From NCBI GenBank assembly GCA_947492185.1, contig CANLMR010000001.1, positions 868,001 through 932,000 on the forward strand: 64,000 nucleotides of DNA, read 5' to 3'. Source of the DNA: an uncultured Tenacibaculum sp. (GTDB lineage: Bacteria > Bacteroidota > Bacteroidia > Flavobacteriales > Flavobacteriaceae). The position numbers and the translations under genes were made by a program. Shown here one piece after another: positions 1 through 9,004 of the stretch (position 1 is the stretch's first letter; each line of letters opens with the position of its first letter). Under the pieces are notes generated by a model, which saw nothing but the letters and a program-made list of their open reading frames with translations, had not been told where the DNA came from and did not search any database.

Positions 1-73
1 AAGATTTATCAAGTAAATATTTTATTAACGAAGAACTTGATCGTCCTGCTCCAATAATCAGTATATTTCTCAT
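1..73 (-). CDS. Saccharopine dehydrogenase-like protein, N-terminal fragment
   Basis: Only the first 24 codons are inside the window; the gene runs leftward past position 1. The start codon is the ATG whose complement is at 71-73. The visible peptide begins MRNILIIGAGRSSSSLIKYL, a beta strand followed by a Gly-rich loop (GAGRSS) typical of an NAD(P)-binding Rossmann fold. Flavobacterial saccharopine dehydrogenase-like proteins begin in just this way and often lie beside DUF423 and pckA genes. The family assignment therefore rests on a short match plus context. It is transcribed divergently from the DUF423 gene. Confidence 0.55.
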   Translation of the reverse strand, partial: MRNILIIGAGRSSSSLIKYLLDKS

Positions 74-155
74 CAATTTATATAGTAAATTTGCTAGGCT
101 TTTATTATGAAACCTTAATTATTTGAAAGTTTAATATTTAACAAATATAACAATA

Positions 156-536
156 ATGTATAAAAATTTAACAATAATTACACTTTTAGGTGCTGTCACC
201 ATTATTTTGGGAGCTTTTGGAGCTCATGCCTTGAAAGAAACCCTACCTCAAGAAAGTTTACAAAGTTTTGAGACGGCAGTACGTTATCAGATGTATCATG
301 TATTAGTTTTATTAGGAATTAATTTAAACGGGTATTTATCATTAACATTTAAAAGAAAAGTAACATGGATTTTTTTAATTGGACTTTCACTTTTTTCAGG
401 ATCTATTTATGCAATTTACTTAGGAGGTATTCCTGCTAAATATATATGGTTTATTACGCCTTTAGGAGGGGTAGTTCTAATTGTAGGTTGGCTGCTTTTA
501 AGCTATGAGTTTTATTTAAAATCTCGCCAAAAATAA
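156..536 (+). CDS. DUF423 family inner-membrane protein
   Basis: A 126-residue protein of unknown function with four predicted membrane helices (about residues 5-22, 45-62, 68-88 and 96-117). The N-terminal segment with GAFGAHALK and the following VRYQMYHVL stretch are the hallmark of the DUF423 (YgdD-like) family, and the length is normal. The start ATG at 156 lies about 80 bp from the divergent upstream gene. No function can be given beyond membrane location. Confidence 0.85.
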   Translation: MYKNLTIITLLGAVTIILGAFGAHALKETLPQESLQSFETAVRYQMYHVLVLLGINLNGYLSLTFKRKVTWIFLIGLSLFSGSIYAIYLGGIPAKYIWFITPLGGVVLIVGWLLLSYEFYLKSRQK

Positions 537-584
537 TTTTTCAATAAAAAATACTTAAGAACAAGCAGTTTAAACAAAAAGATT

Positions 585-592
585 TATTTTTG
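585..592 (+). promoter_or_regulatory. Putative -7 promoter element of pckA
   Basis: TATTTTTG fits the Bacteroidetes -7 consensus TAnnTTTG and lies 32 bp before the pckA start codon. A clear TTTG at -33 is not seen (the nearest match is TTTA around 568-571), so the assignment is tentative. Confidence 0.45.
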
Positions 593-624
593 TCGAAAAT
601 AAAACACAACTAAAAAGAATATAG

Positions 625-2238
625 ATGACAAATCTTGAAACGAAAACGATTTCGTTAGATTCATTAGGTATTAAGAGTTCTACGGTTCGTTATCAGTTAA
701 CTTCAGAGGAGTTACACGGTTTAACTATTGAAAAAGGACAAGGTAAAGAGTCTGCGTTTGGTGCCATTGCAGTTAACACTGGAGAATTTACAGGAAGGTC
801 TCCTATGGATAGATTCATAGTTAAAGACGAAATCACCAAAGATCAGATTTGGTGGGGTGATATCAACATTCCATTCGATTCAGAAAAATTCGACAAATTA
901 TACGATAAGGTAACTGCTTATTTGTCTGATAAAGAAGTTTTTGTAAGAGATAGTTATGCTTGTGCTGACGAAGATTATAAGTTAAATATTAGAGTTGTAA
1001 ACGAATATCCATGGAGTAACATGTTTGCTTATAACATGTTTTTACGTCCAACGGCTGAAGAATTAAAAGATTTTTCTCCAGAATGGACAGTAATCAATGC
1101 ACCAGGATTTATGGCAGATGCTGAGGTTGATGGAACACGTCAACACAACTTTGCAATCTTAAACTTTTCTAGAAAAGTAGCTTTAATTGGTGGTACTGGA
1201 TATACAGGAGAAATTAAGAAAGGAATTTTTTCTGCTTTAAATTTTATTTTACCAGTATATAAGAACACTTTACCAATGCACTGTTCTGCTAATGTTGGCA
1301 AAGATGGAGATACAGCAATTTTCTTTGGATTATCTGGAACAGGAAAAACAACATTATCTACTGATCCAAACAGAAGTTTAATTGGAGATGATGAGCACGG
1401 ATGGACTTCTGAAAATACAGTTTTTAACTTTGAAGGAGGTTGTTATGCGAAGGTTATTGATCTTTCTCAAGAAAAAGAACCTGAAATTTACGGAGCAATT
1501 AAAAAAGGAGCAATCCTTGAAAATATTGTAATGGATGATAAAGGAAATGTAGATTTCGCTGATACGTCTATTACTCAAAATACTCGTGTGAGTTATCCAA
1601 TTCACCACATCGAAAATATTAGAGTTCCTTCTATAGGTAAGAACCCTAAAAATATTTTCTTCTTAACAGCAGATGCATTCGGTGTGTTACCTCCGATTTC
1701 AAAATTAACTCCAGGTCAGGCTGCTTATCACTTTATTTCTGGATATACAGCAAAGGTTGCTGGAACAGAAGCTGGTGTTACTGAGCCATTACCAAGTTTC
1801 TCTGCTTGTTTTGGAGCACCATTTATGCCATTACACCCAACTCGTTATGCAGAAATGTTAAGCGAGAAAATGAAAGAAACTGGTGTTAATGTTTGGTTAG
1901 TCAATACAGGATGGTTTGCTGGTCCTTATGGAGTAGGAAACAGAATGAAATTAAAATATACACGCGCAATGATTGAGGCAGCTCTTACTGGAGGTTTACC
2001 AGAAGAGATTACATATGAAAATTACCACATTCATTCAGTATTTGGTTTAGCACAGCCAAGAAATTGTCCAGGAATTCCATCAGAATTATTAAGTCAGCGT
2101 CAAGCATGGAATAATGATGAAGGTTATTACAAAACGGCACATAAATTAGCAGACTCTTTTAGAGCTAACTTTAAGAAGTTCGAAGAATATGCTAACGAAG
2201 AAATATTAGCAGGTGGTCCTCCGATCATCAAAAAATAA
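625..2238 (+). CDS. pckA: Phosphoenolpyruvate carboxykinase (ATP)
   Basis: Catalyses oxaloacetate + ATP to phosphoenolpyruvate + CO2 + ADP, the entry step of gluconeogenesis, in the cytoplasm. The 537-residue length is normal for the ATP-dependent enzyme. The kinase-1a loop GLSGTGKT is at residues 235-242 and the metal-binding kinase-2 motif IGDDEHGW at 253-260; the substrate-site motif TGRSPMDRF is near residue 57. The ATG at 625 gives the expected N-terminus; there is no Shine-Dalgarno, as is usual in this phylum. A strong terminator follows the stop codon, so it appears to be a single-gene unit. Gluconeogenic capacity fits growth on amino acids such as hydroxyproline, whose catabolic genes are in this window. 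Confidence 0.98.
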   Translation: MTNLETKTISLDSLGIKSSTVRYQLTSEELHGLTIEKGQGKESAFGAIAVNTGEFTGRSPMDRFIVKDEITKDQIWWGDINIPFDSEKFDKLYDKVTAYLSDKEVFVRDSYACADEDYKLNIRVVNEYPWSNMFAYNMFLRPTAEELKDFSPEWTVINAPGFMADAEVDGTRQHNFAILNFSRKVALIGGTGYTGEIKKGIFSALNFILPVYKNTLPMHCSANVGKDGDTAIFFGLSGTGKTTLSTDPNRSLIGDDEHGWTSENTVFNFEGGCYAKVIDLSQEKEPEIYGAIKKGAILENIVMDDKGNVDFADTSITQNTRVSYPIHHIENIRVPSIGKNPKNIFFLTADAFGVLPPISKLTPGQAAYHFISGYTAKVAGTEAGVTEPLPSFSACFGAPFMPLHPTRYAEMLSEKMKETGVNVWLVNTGWFAGPYGVGNRMKLKYTRAMIEAALTGGLPEEITYENYHIHSVFGLAQPRNCPGIPSELLSQRQAWNNDEGYYKTAHKLADSFRANFKKFEEYANEEILAGGPPIIKK

Positions 2239-2246
2239 AAAATTTG

Positions 2247-2278
2247 AAAAGCATCCGATTAAGGATGCTTTTTTTTTT
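2247..2278 (+). terminator. Intrinsic terminator after pckA
   Basis: Stem AAAAGCATCC / GGATGCTTTT with a short loop, followed by a run of T, 9 bp after the pckA stop codon. Confidence 0.9.
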
Positions 2279-2312
2279 AAATCTAATTACTTTAGCATAA
2301 AATAAGTAATAG

Positions 2313-3935
2313 ATGACTTTACAAGGAAATATTGTAGATATAGTAAATAAAAAGATTTTTAAAGGTGAAGTTGAAGTAGAAAACGGACGAATAAAATCTA
2401 TTAAAAAAAGTGATCATACAATAGATACTTATATCCTTCCAGGTTTTGTTGATGCTCATATACATATAGAAAGCTCAATGTTAGTTCCATCGGAATTTGC
2501 AAAAATTGCTGTTATACATGGTACTGTTGCAACCGTTTCTGATCCTCATGAAATTGCAAATGTTTTGGGAATTGATGGAGTACATTTCATGATAGAGAAT
2601 GGAAAGAAAGTTCCATTAAAATTTAATTTTGGAGCACCTTCTTGTGTTCCTGCAACATCTTTTGAAAGTGCTGGAGCAGTAATAGATTCTGAAGATATTA
2701 AAGTCTTATTACAAAACCCAGATATTAAATACTTAGCAGAGATGATGAATTATCCTGGAGTAATTCATCAAGACAAAGAAGTATTGAAAAAAATCGCTTG
2801 GGCAAAATATTTTGGAAAACCTATAGATGGTCATGCTCCAGGTTTAAAAGGCAAAAGTTTATGGAAATATATTGCAGCAGGTATAAAAACAGACCATGAA
2901 TGTTTTACTCATAAAGAAGGATTAGAAAAACTTCAAAGAGGAATGAAAGTTATTATCAGAGAAGGAAGTGCAGCAAAGAATTTTGAGGCATTAATTGATT
3001 TACTTCCTGAACATTATGATAACATGATGTTTTGTTCAGATGATAAACATCCGGATGATTTATTGGTAGGTCATTTAAACCAACTTTGTGAACGAGCTGT
3101 TGCGAAAGGAATTGATGTTTTTAAAGTTTTAAAAGCTGCTTGTATAAATCCAGTTAAGCATTACAACCTAGATGTAGGATTATTAAATGAAGGAGATGAT
3201 GCTGATTTTATTGTGGTGGAAGATTTAAAAAAGTTCAATGTCTTACAAACATATATCAATGGAGAATTAGTTGCAGAGAAAGGAAAGTCATTTGTGAAGT
3301 CTGTTGATTTTGAAGTATTGAATAATTTCAATACTGATAAGAAGAGGAGTACTGATTTTGAATTCCACTCTGCATCAGAAAAAATGCGAGTAATTGAAGC
3401 ATTAGATGGCGAATTGGTAACTAATCAGATTGAAGTTAATTCTTTAATCAAAGATGGAAATTTAGTTTCAGATGTTGATAATGATGTTTTAAAAATGACA
3501 GTTGTCAATCGCTATAAAAATGCTGAACCTGCAATAGCTTTTATCAAAAACTTTGGATTGAAGGAAGGAGCTATTGCTAGTTCTGTTGGGCATGATTCAC
3601 ATAATATTATTGCTGTTGGAGTTTCCGACGAAGCAATTTGTAGAGCAGTTAATTTATTAATTGAGAATAAAGGTGGTATTTGTGCAGTGAATGATTCAGA
3701 AGAAAAAGTTGTTGCTTTACCAGTTGCAGGGATTATGAGTGATCAACCTGCTGAAATTATTGGAAAAGCATATGCTGAATTAGATGAAATGGCGAAAGTA
3801 ATGGGAAGCAAATTACGAGCTCCTTACATGACTTTATCATTTATGGCATTATTAGTAATTCCATCTTTAAAACTTTCGGATAAAGGTTTGTTTGATGGAA
3901 ATTCTTTTAAATTCACATCTTTAGAAATAAAATAA
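2313..3935 (+). CDS. ade: Adenine deaminase
   Basis: Amidohydrolase-superfamily enzyme converting adenine to hypoxanthine and ammonia (purine salvage), cytoplasmic. The 540 residues match the bacterial Ade/AdeC family. The metal-ligand motif [14 protein letters not shown] starts at about residue 43 (H49 and H51), followed by [19 protein letters not shown] and a SDDKHPDDL segment containing the conserved Asp. The C-terminal half carries the family's SVGHDSHNI segment. The gene stands alone between the pckA terminator and a convergent minus-strand gene. Confidence 0.95.
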   Translation: MTLQGNIVDIVNKKIFKGEVEVENGRIKSIKKSDHTIDTYILPGFVDAHIHIESSMLVPSEFAKIAVIHGTVATVSDPHEIANVLGIDGVHFMIENGKKVPLKFNFGAPSCVPATSFESAGAVIDSEDIKVLLQNPDIKYLAEMMNYPGVIHQDKEVLKKIAWAKYFGKPIDGHAPGLKGKSLWKYIAAGIKTDHECFTHKEGLEKLQRGMKVIIREGSAAKNFEALIDLLPEHYDNMMFCSDDKHPDDLLVGHLNQLCERAVAKGIDVFKVLKAACINPVKHYNLDVGLLNEGDDADFIVVEDLKKFNVLQTYINGELVAEKGKSFVKSVDFEVLNNFNTDKKRSTDFEFHSASEKMRVIEALDGELVTNQIEVNSLIKDGNLVSDVDNDVLKMTVVNRYKNAEPAIAFIKNFGLKEGAIASSVGHDSHNIIAVGVSDEAICRAVNLLIENKGGICAVNDSEEKVVALPVAGIMSDQPAEIIGKAYAELDEMAKVMGSKLRAPYMTLSFMALLVIPSLKLSDKGLFDGNSFKFTSLEIK

Positions 3936-3967
3936 AGAGAGCACTCTTGGTAATTAATGCCCTCTTT
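3934..3967. terminator. Weak bidirectional hairpin between ade and convergent gene
   Basis: AAAGAGAGC and GCCCTCTTT form a 9-bp stem with one mismatch around a 16-nt loop, directly overlapping the ade stop codon. There is no long T run, so it is a weak terminator candidate. Confidence 0.4.
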
Positions 3968-4004
3968 ATATCTAATTAAATCTAAAAACAATTTTTTGTG
4001 AGAG

Positions 4005-4313
4005 TTACCACCTAGCTATGGTTTCTGTATTTTTATATACAACTTGACCATACTCGGTAATTTCAAATTTACATTCTAAAAAAGAATTATTGTAGTTTGC
4101 GGAAAGATCTCCACTAAATTGTTGCATTCCTATATTTTTCCAAATGGCTTGTATTGGATGTTCAGGTGTCATTATTCCATTTCCTAAATCAAGTCCATCA
4201 AAATTTAATGAAGTTGTAATAGTGTTAGTAGTGGTATCAATAGTATATGATATTTCAAGTCCACCTAGACGACCTGTTCCCTTAATCGGAGCTGTTTGTG
4301 TGTTGTTTGACAT
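4005..4313 (-). CDS. Small uncharacterised protein (last of a small-protein cluster)
   Basis: A 102-residue protein that I do not recognise. It has no signal peptide and no membrane segment. Its alternating hydrophobic/polar pattern with many Thr, Asn and Gly suggests an all-beta fold. Motifs near the start include GTGRLGGLEISY and two TITTSLNF-like strands; it ends in TETIARW. It lies 52 bp downstream of the DUF1842 gene in the same orientation and is probably cotranscribed with it. The shared size, composition and context suggest a role together with the DUF1842 and Cys-cluster proteins, but no function can be stated. Confidence 0.75.
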   Translation of the reverse strand: MSNNTQTAPIKGTGRLGGLEISYTIDTTTNTITTSLNFDGLDLGNGIMTPEHPIQAIWKNIGMQQFSGDLSANYNNSFLECKFEITEYGQVVYKNTETIARW

Positions 4314-4365
4314 TGTTTTGTTTTTTAATTCTTGTAGAGTTGTTTATTTCTAAATTTTATTCAGC

Positions 4366-4764
4366 TTATGAATCTAAATTGAAGATCGATGCTTTAATAG
4401 GTAAGTTTTCATAGTTTCTACCTTTAAAAGTCATTCCTCCAGATCCGTCCCAATCTGAATCTAAAGACATATTTGTTTCAAATGGAAGTACTATTCCACT
4501 TAACTTATACTGTGGAGGAAAATTTCCTCTAATGTTGATTAATCTAACCACATCTTTAAATCCTGAAGCATGTGTAGTTCCAGCGACTTGACCAGAATAT
4601 ATTTCCTCTTGGCCGTCGCTGATTGTTAATTTTACAGTTCCACTTACTGTATTTTCAGACGGGTGAACTAAAAGTGAAAAATTTAATACAGGTGATAAAG
4701 GGTCAGTAACTTCTCCCATCATTCCTTTAAAATATATTGTTTGTGTTATAGTATTTGCATTCAT
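4366..4764 (-). CDS. DUF1842 domain protein
   Basis: A 132-residue soluble protein without signal peptide. The segment LNFSLLVHPSENTVSGTVKL (about residues 27-46) is the signature of the DUF1842 family (leading strand, then a TVSG turn). This is followed by a Gly-rich strand pattern and a WDGSGGMTFKGRNYENLPI tail. DUF1842 has no established function. The ATG is 22 bp downstream of the Cys-cluster protein's stop codon, so the two form an operon-like pair, with the 102-residue protein following. The family assignment is from memory of the pattern and is fairly but not fully certain. Confidence 0.75.
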   Translation of the reverse strand: MNANTITQTIYFKGMMGEVTDPLSPVLNFSLLVHPSENTVSGTVKLTISDGQEEIYSGQVAGTTHASGFKDVVRLINIRGNFPPQYKLSGIVLPFETNMSLDSDWDGSGGMTFKGRNYENLPIKASIFNLDS

Positions 4765-4786
4765 AATTATTTGAAGTTTTCAGGTT

Positions 4787-5269
4787 TTACCAATTGTTTT
4801 TTGGACATTTTTGATTAGGCATAGCAACTTTTCTTCCAATTACACATCCACAAATAGAACAAATATCCATATCTTCCTCAGCAGATATTTTGAATTTATA
4901 AGCAATTTGTTCTGTTGCTTGTGAAATGAATGGACAAGCTTTACATATTGCTTTTCTTTCATTTATAATTTCTTTACTTGCCTTTTTAAATCCGTTAAAG
5001 CCCCAATTCATAAAAGATTTAGCACCATTTTTAACCAATTCAAAATTTGAATGGTTTGTTTTGTTTTCTTGAGTAACTCCTACTTGGAGAAGACTCGGAA
5101 TGAGATCTTTTTCTGTAGAAGCTCTATAAATGAGTTTAGCAAAAACATCATCTGTTTTTACGCGTTCCACTAAACGTTCAGGAAAAGGATTTTCAAGTTC
5201 TAATAGTTCCGTGATTCCAATTTGCAAATCAATTCCTTGCCGTACTATTTTTTCAAAAGGCTCAATCAT
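4787..5269 (-). CDS. Cys-cluster protein, putative zinc-binding C-terminus
   Basis: A 160-residue protein of unknown function. The N-terminal two thirds are helical and acidic. The C-terminal 50 residues hold a compact Cys array: CKACP, then CSICGC, then KCPKNNW at the very end, i.e. C-x2-C ... C-x2-C-x-C ... C. This resembles rubredoxin- or zinc-ribbon-like knuckles often seen in phage and small bacterial proteins, so metal binding is likely. No signal peptide is seen. It is the first gene after a strong hairpin and appears to head the transcript that continues into the DUF1842 and 102-residue genes. Confidence 0.75.
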   Translation of the reverse strand: MIEPFEKIVRQGIDLQIGITELLELENPFPERLVERVKTDDVFAKLIYRASTEKDLIPSLLQVGVTQENKTNHSNFELVKNGAKSFMNWGFNGFKKASKEIINERKAICKACPFISQATEQIAYKFKISAEEDMDICSICGCVIGRKVAMPNQKCPKNNW

Positions 5270-5304
5270 AATATAAAGGTTTAGTGAAGGTTATTATATT
5301 AGAG

Positions 5305-5345
5305 AAAATATGTTCATCATTAAATATGATGAACATATTTTTTTT
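5305..5345. terminator. Strong bidirectional hairpin separating two small-protein genes
   Basis: A 16-bp perfect stem (5305-5320 with 5326-5341) around the loop TAAAT, with T runs on both sides (longer on the plus strand). It ends the minus-strand 120-residue gene and isolates the downstream Cys-cluster operon. Confidence 0.8.
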
Positions 5346-5359
5346 ATTGGAATATACTT

Positions 5360-5722
5360 TTATGCGTTATACGTTACGGTAATTGTATATTGATCACCAG
5401 GTGTGCAATTAACTGTAATAGGACCTGTTGCTCCAGATGAAGACCACACATTATCATCTTCACGAAGACTAAAAGTTCCTACTTGTTTAAATTGTCCCGT
5501 CTGTGTATCTAATACATCTACTCCATAAATAATAGAACTAGCTTCACAACAACAAGGAATACCTGAAGCTTTTGCTTCAATATATTCTGGTTTTGATTTT
5601 CCGTGAGGAGGAATTAAGTTAGCCCAACTTCCTGTTGCGTTCATACAATTGTTTCCTCCTGGACTTACTTTTGCTAATGAATCACTGTTGTCTATTACAG
5701 TTACGAATGCTCCTTTTCCCAT
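5360..5722 (-). CDS. Small uncharacterised beta-rich protein with a CCC motif
   Basis: A 120-residue protein that I do not recognise. It starts MGKGAFVTVIDNSDS, has no signal peptide, contains five Cys including a CCC triplet in SGIPCCCEAS, and ends in a strand-like segment YTITVTYNA. The pattern suggests a small beta sandwich. It is a monocistronic minus-strand unit, with a hairpin terminator downstream and more than 500 bp of non-coding DNA upstream. It belongs by position and style to the group of small proteins at 4.0-5.7 and 9.0-9.5 kb. Confidence 0.7.
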   Translation of the reverse strand: MGKGAFVTVIDNSDSLAKVSPGGNNCMNATGSWANLIPPHGKSKPEYIEAKASGIPCCCEASSIIYGVDVLDTQTGQFKQVGTFSLREDDNVWSSSGATGPITVNCTPGDQYTITVTYNA

Positions 5723-6264
5723 GATATTTAAGTTTAGTTAATATGTTCCTACTCGTAAGGCTTTTCGGAATCCGCCTCGTTTTTTAGAGTGAGTTCTGCT
5801 TCACTATGAGTTTAGTAAGTTTTTTTGGTATGTTTAAATAGTTTAGAAGTAACTGTTATTTTGTTTACCGAAACACGGTTGAGTTTTTACTTTCTAAATT
5901 CAATTTGAACGTTTTAGAAATGAATCCGCTTGTGAATTATTTCTGATGTAAAACTACTGTGAATAAGAAGGTTGAATATTGAAAATGGAATAAGAAGGGG
6001 TTTCTTTTCCATGAAAACGGAAAAAAAAGGAATGAAGATTTCACTCGTCATTGAGATCCCGACGCTTCGGGAGAAGCAATACGTGTATTTTAAATTAGAT
6101 GTAGAATTTTCTTGAGATTACTTCATTTCACGTTGTTTCATTCGTAACGACGTTTTGTATTGTTATTACAGGGCAAGTACCAAATTTAGTTTTGTAAATG
6201 GACGAAACAATCTGCTTTTTTACTAAAGATAACTTCATTGCACTAAGTTTAATTCGTAATGAGC
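5723..6264. other. 542-bp non-coding stretch with a dispersed repeat
   Basis: No credible gene is seen on either strand. The left part should hold the promoter of the minus-strand 120-residue gene, though no clear -7 box is visible. The right part (6046-6152) is a degenerate copy of the dispersed inverted-repeat family described separately. The rest is AT-rich with no recognised feature. Confidence 0.6.
6046..6152. repeat. Dispersed inverted-repeat element, degenerate copy 1
   Basis: Starts CGTCATTGAGATCCCGACGC and ends TTTCATTCGTAACGACG, with an internal ATTACTTCATTTCACG segment shared with the copies at 10362-10467 and 29079-29161. The ends are imperfect inverted repeats. Confidence 0.65.
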
Positions 6265-7011
6265 TTACTTAAGTGTACGAACTTTTTTAATTAAGTCTTT
6301 ATAGCGTTCGCTTAAAGTAATATGATGATTGCCTTGTAGTACAATAAGATTATCCGAAGGAACAATTTCTGTAATTTTATCAATATTAGCAATATAGTTT
6401 CTATGTGTTCTACAGAAAGAGTTTTTGTCTAATAGTTTTAAAATCTTAGTAAGCGATATTAAAATCACAAACTTTTCATTAGCAGTAATTATATTACAGT
6501 ATTTCTCTTCAACTTCGATATAGATAATATCCGCCAATAACACTTTTTTAAGCGATTTTCCTTTCTTAATGAATAAGTAATCACTACTAATTACAGTATC
6601 TTCTTCATCTGTGATAAAAACATCATTTTGATCGTAGAATTTCTCAACAGCCATTTCAATAGCGTATAACACTTCCAATTCATTGAAAGGTTTCATCAAA
6701 AAGCTAAAAGGTTGTGTAAGTTTAGCTCGTTCAAAGATTTTACGGTCAGTAGAACTTGTAAGAAAAACAAATGGTTTAGAAGCATCAGGAACAGTATTAA
6801 TGGTTTCAGCAAAAGTAATTCCATCAGGAACACCATCTAGAAATATATCAATAATAACTATATCAACTTTTACTTTATAGAATAAATCTAGCGCCTCTTT
6901 AAAACTTCTAGCTACTCCAGAAATGGTATAATTATTTTCTGTTAATACCTTAATTAAACTATCGCTTTCTTTAGGCGTATCTTCAATAATTAAAATATTA
7001 ACATTATCCAT
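6265..7011 (-). CDS. LytTR-family response regulator
   Basis: A 248-residue two-component regulator: receiver domain (residues 4-120) with acidic pocket E10/D11 and phospho-acceptor D55 in VIIDIFLDG, and a LytTR DNA-binding domain (about 150-247) with the IIYIEVEEKYC and FCRTHRNYIANI segments typical of the family. An upstream in-frame Met exists (7041), but the ATG at 7011 (MDNVNILIIEDT) gives the normal receiver start. It lies downstream of the TPR sensor kinase on the same strand, separated by 193 bp that include a dispersed repeat, so the two probably form a cognate pair. Targets may be the neighbouring small-protein genes; that is inference from position. Confidence 0.9.
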   Translation of the reverse strand: MDNVNILIIEDTPKESDSLIKVLTENNYTISGVARSFKEALDLFYKVKVDIVIIDIFLDGVPDGITFAETINTVPDASKPFVFLTSSTDRKIFERAKLTQPFSFLMKPFNELEVLYAIEMAVEKFYDQNDVFITDEEDTVISSDYLFIKKGKSLKKVLLADIIYIEVEEKYCNIITANEKFVILISLTKILKLLDKNSFCRTHRNYIANIDKITEIVPSDNLIVLQGNHHITLSERYKDLIKKVRTLK

Positions 7012-7054
7012 ATAAAACTGTTTTCGTATAGTAAAAAACAACTAAATATCTAAA

Positions 7055-7186
7055 TGTCACTGCGAAAAAACGAAATAAATGGAGTTTTTGTGGCAGTCTT
7101 TAATTTAATCCTGAATTTAATTCATGATATAGAATGTAAAGATTGCTTCTTCGGATTCCGATCCATCGGAACGAAATCGCAATGAC
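7055..7186. repeat. Dispersed inverted-repeat element, copy 2
   Basis: Begins GTCACTGCGAAAAAACGAAAT and ends GAAATCGCAATGAC, with an inner AAAGATTGCTTC that is also found at 10430-10440. It sits between the response regulator and the kinase genes. Confidence 0.75.
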
Positions 7187-7204
7187 GTTTCTTATTAATT
7201 GTAA

Positions 7205-8938
7205 TTAACTAATATTGGTTTTAGGTAAAGATACAATCATTTTTGTTCCTTTTCCTAATTCACTTTCAATATTGAATTTTCCATTATTCTTTTTAATCAT
7301 CGATTTTACTAATTGAATTCCTAATCCAGTTCCTATGATATCTTCATGTTCTTTTTTATTCAATAAAACAGAATCATCTAATAATTTTACTTGAGTAGCA
7401 TCACTCATCCCTAACCCAGAATCTTCAATGATTAAATCTGTATATCCTTCAATAGTATTTGAGCTATATATTTTGATGAATCCATTAGGTTGAGAAAATT
7501 TAATCGCATTATCAATAAGGTTTCTAAGTACAATTTTTAAAGATTCTTGATCCGCCTGTATACTCTCTTTTTTAGAAACTGAATTTTCAAAGGTTAACTC
7601 TTTCTCTAATAATAACGGTTTGTAATTGTACGCAACATGTTCAGTAATCATAAATAAACGTTGATTTTCTATACTAAAATATTGTTGTTCTGTTTGTAGT
7701 AAGGCCCAATTCAATAAATTATCTAATAAACCATAAGCTCCGTTTACTATAGCACTATTTTTATTCAGTAGGTTTTCTAATGCTTCAAGATTTTTAGAAG
7801 CGAGGTTGTCCACTAACATTTTATTACTCGATTTTAAGGCGTTTACTGAAGAACGTAAATCATGACTTACAATAGAGAATAACTTGTCTTTAGTGGTATT
7901 TAACTCGTCTAAAGTTTCTTTTTGAGCAGCTATAATTTTATTGGTTTTTACTTTTTCTCTAAAAAAATACGCTCCAATTCCTAAGAATAAAAGCAAGCCA
8001 ATAGCTGAATATAAAAAGATTTTCCGTTCGTTTTCTTTTAACTTATTTTCAACCTGTAATAAATTAACTTCTTTTTGTTTTGCTGCAACCGCGAATTCTT
8101 TTTCTTTTTTAGCAACTTCATATATTCTATTTTGATTATTTAAAGAATCTTTCCATTGAGCTGCTTCTTTCTTAAAGTTCAGAGCTTTTTGATAGTCTTT
8201 ACGGTTTTCTTCTACAACTGCCATGTTTTTGGTAGTAACAAATCTTGAATAAAAGTCATTAGTCGTTTTAGCAAGATTATAGGCTTTTTTGAAGTATGGA
8301 ATGGCCAAATCGTCTTTGTATTGTTCATAATATAAAGTAGCTAAATCCCCATAGGTTCCCACTAACTCTAAAGTGTCTTTCTTTTGCTCTAAGATTTTTG
8401 CACTTTTATCAAGATATTCTTCAGCTTTATTGAATTTTTTTAGATGGAGATAACATAAGCCAAGATTGTGAAGAATTGAGTATTTATTAATTAATTGAAA
8501 TTCTTTTTCATCTAATAGTTCTATTTCTCTAAGATGTTTGATTGACTTTTCGTAGAGGCTTTGCTCTAAGGCTAACGAACCAAGAAATGACCTTGATAAA
8601 AGATAAAGTTTATTGTCTTTAGAAACTTTTAGATATTCTTTTTCTGCTTCTTTAAAAATTTCTTTGTGATAAAAACTATATCCTCTTAAGAAATGTATAT
8701 AATCTTTTAAACTTTTATTATTAGAGGAGACCAAGAGTTTTTGGGAATAAATTAAAATTGAATCCCATTTTTTCTTTTTAAAAAAATCAACAGATTTCCT
8801 AAAAGGGATATTGGATTTGAATTGTTCTGAAATTCTAACTAATTCAAGATTTAATTTTAAAGTAGTTTCTTTTTCTTGAGAGGAGAGTGAAAGTTGAAAA
8901 AGAAAGAGTAGTAAGAATATTTGTTGAAAATACTTCAT
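7205..8938 (-). CDS. TPR-containing membrane sensor histidine kinase
   Basis: A 577-residue kinase, probably the partner of the LytTR regulator just downstream. It has a signal peptide (residues 1-20), a periplasmic TPR-like helical repeat region (about 30-270, including LHNLGLCYLHLKKFNKAEEY), a short coiled coil, one membrane helix (about 307-326, IFLYSAIGLLLFLG), a HisKA domain with phospho-acceptor H359 in FSIVSHDLRSS, and an ATPase domain with N box NLIDNAIKF, G1 DSGLGM and G2 GTGLGIQLV. This architecture (exported TPR sensor, one TM, classical kinase) is common in Flavobacteriia. The signal sensed is unknown. Confidence 0.93.
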   Translation of the reverse strand: MKYFQQIFLLLFLFQLSLSSQEKETTLKLNLELVRISEQFKSNIPFRKSVDFFKKKKWDSILIYSQKLLVSSNNKSLKDYIHFLRGYSFYHKEIFKEAEKEYLKVSKDNKLYLLSRSFLGSLALEQSLYEKSIKHLREIELLDEKEFQLINKYSILHNLGLCYLHLKKFNKAEEYLDKSAKILEQKKDTLELVGTYGDLATLYYEQYKDDLAIPYFKKAYNLAKTTNDFYSRFVTTKNMAVVEENRKDYQKALNFKKEAAQWKDSLNNQNRIYEVAKKEKEFAVAAKQKEVNLLQVENKLKENERKIFLYSAIGLLLFLGIGAYFFREKVKTNKIIAAQKETLDELNTTKDKLFSIVSHDLRSSVNALKSSNKMLVDNLASKNLEALENLLNKNSAIVNGAYGLLDNLLNWALLQTEQQYFSIENQRLFMITEHVAYNYKPLLLEKELTFENSVSKKESIQADQESLKIVLRNLIDNAIKFSQPNGFIKIYSSNTIEGYTDLIIEDSGLGMSDATQVKLLDDSVLLNKKEHEDIIGTGLGIQLVKSMIKKNNGKFNIESELGKGTKMIVSLPKTNIS

Positions 8939-9004
8939 TTTATTTGAATAAAATTTCTTTCTACAAATCTATTCAAAAAACTTACTACTCTTAAATATTT
9001 TGAA

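Noticed and set aside
4787..5269. Prophage remnant suggested by the phage-like Cys array
   Set aside because: No integrase, structural phage gene or attachment site is nearby; neighbours are small unknown proteins and a two-component system.
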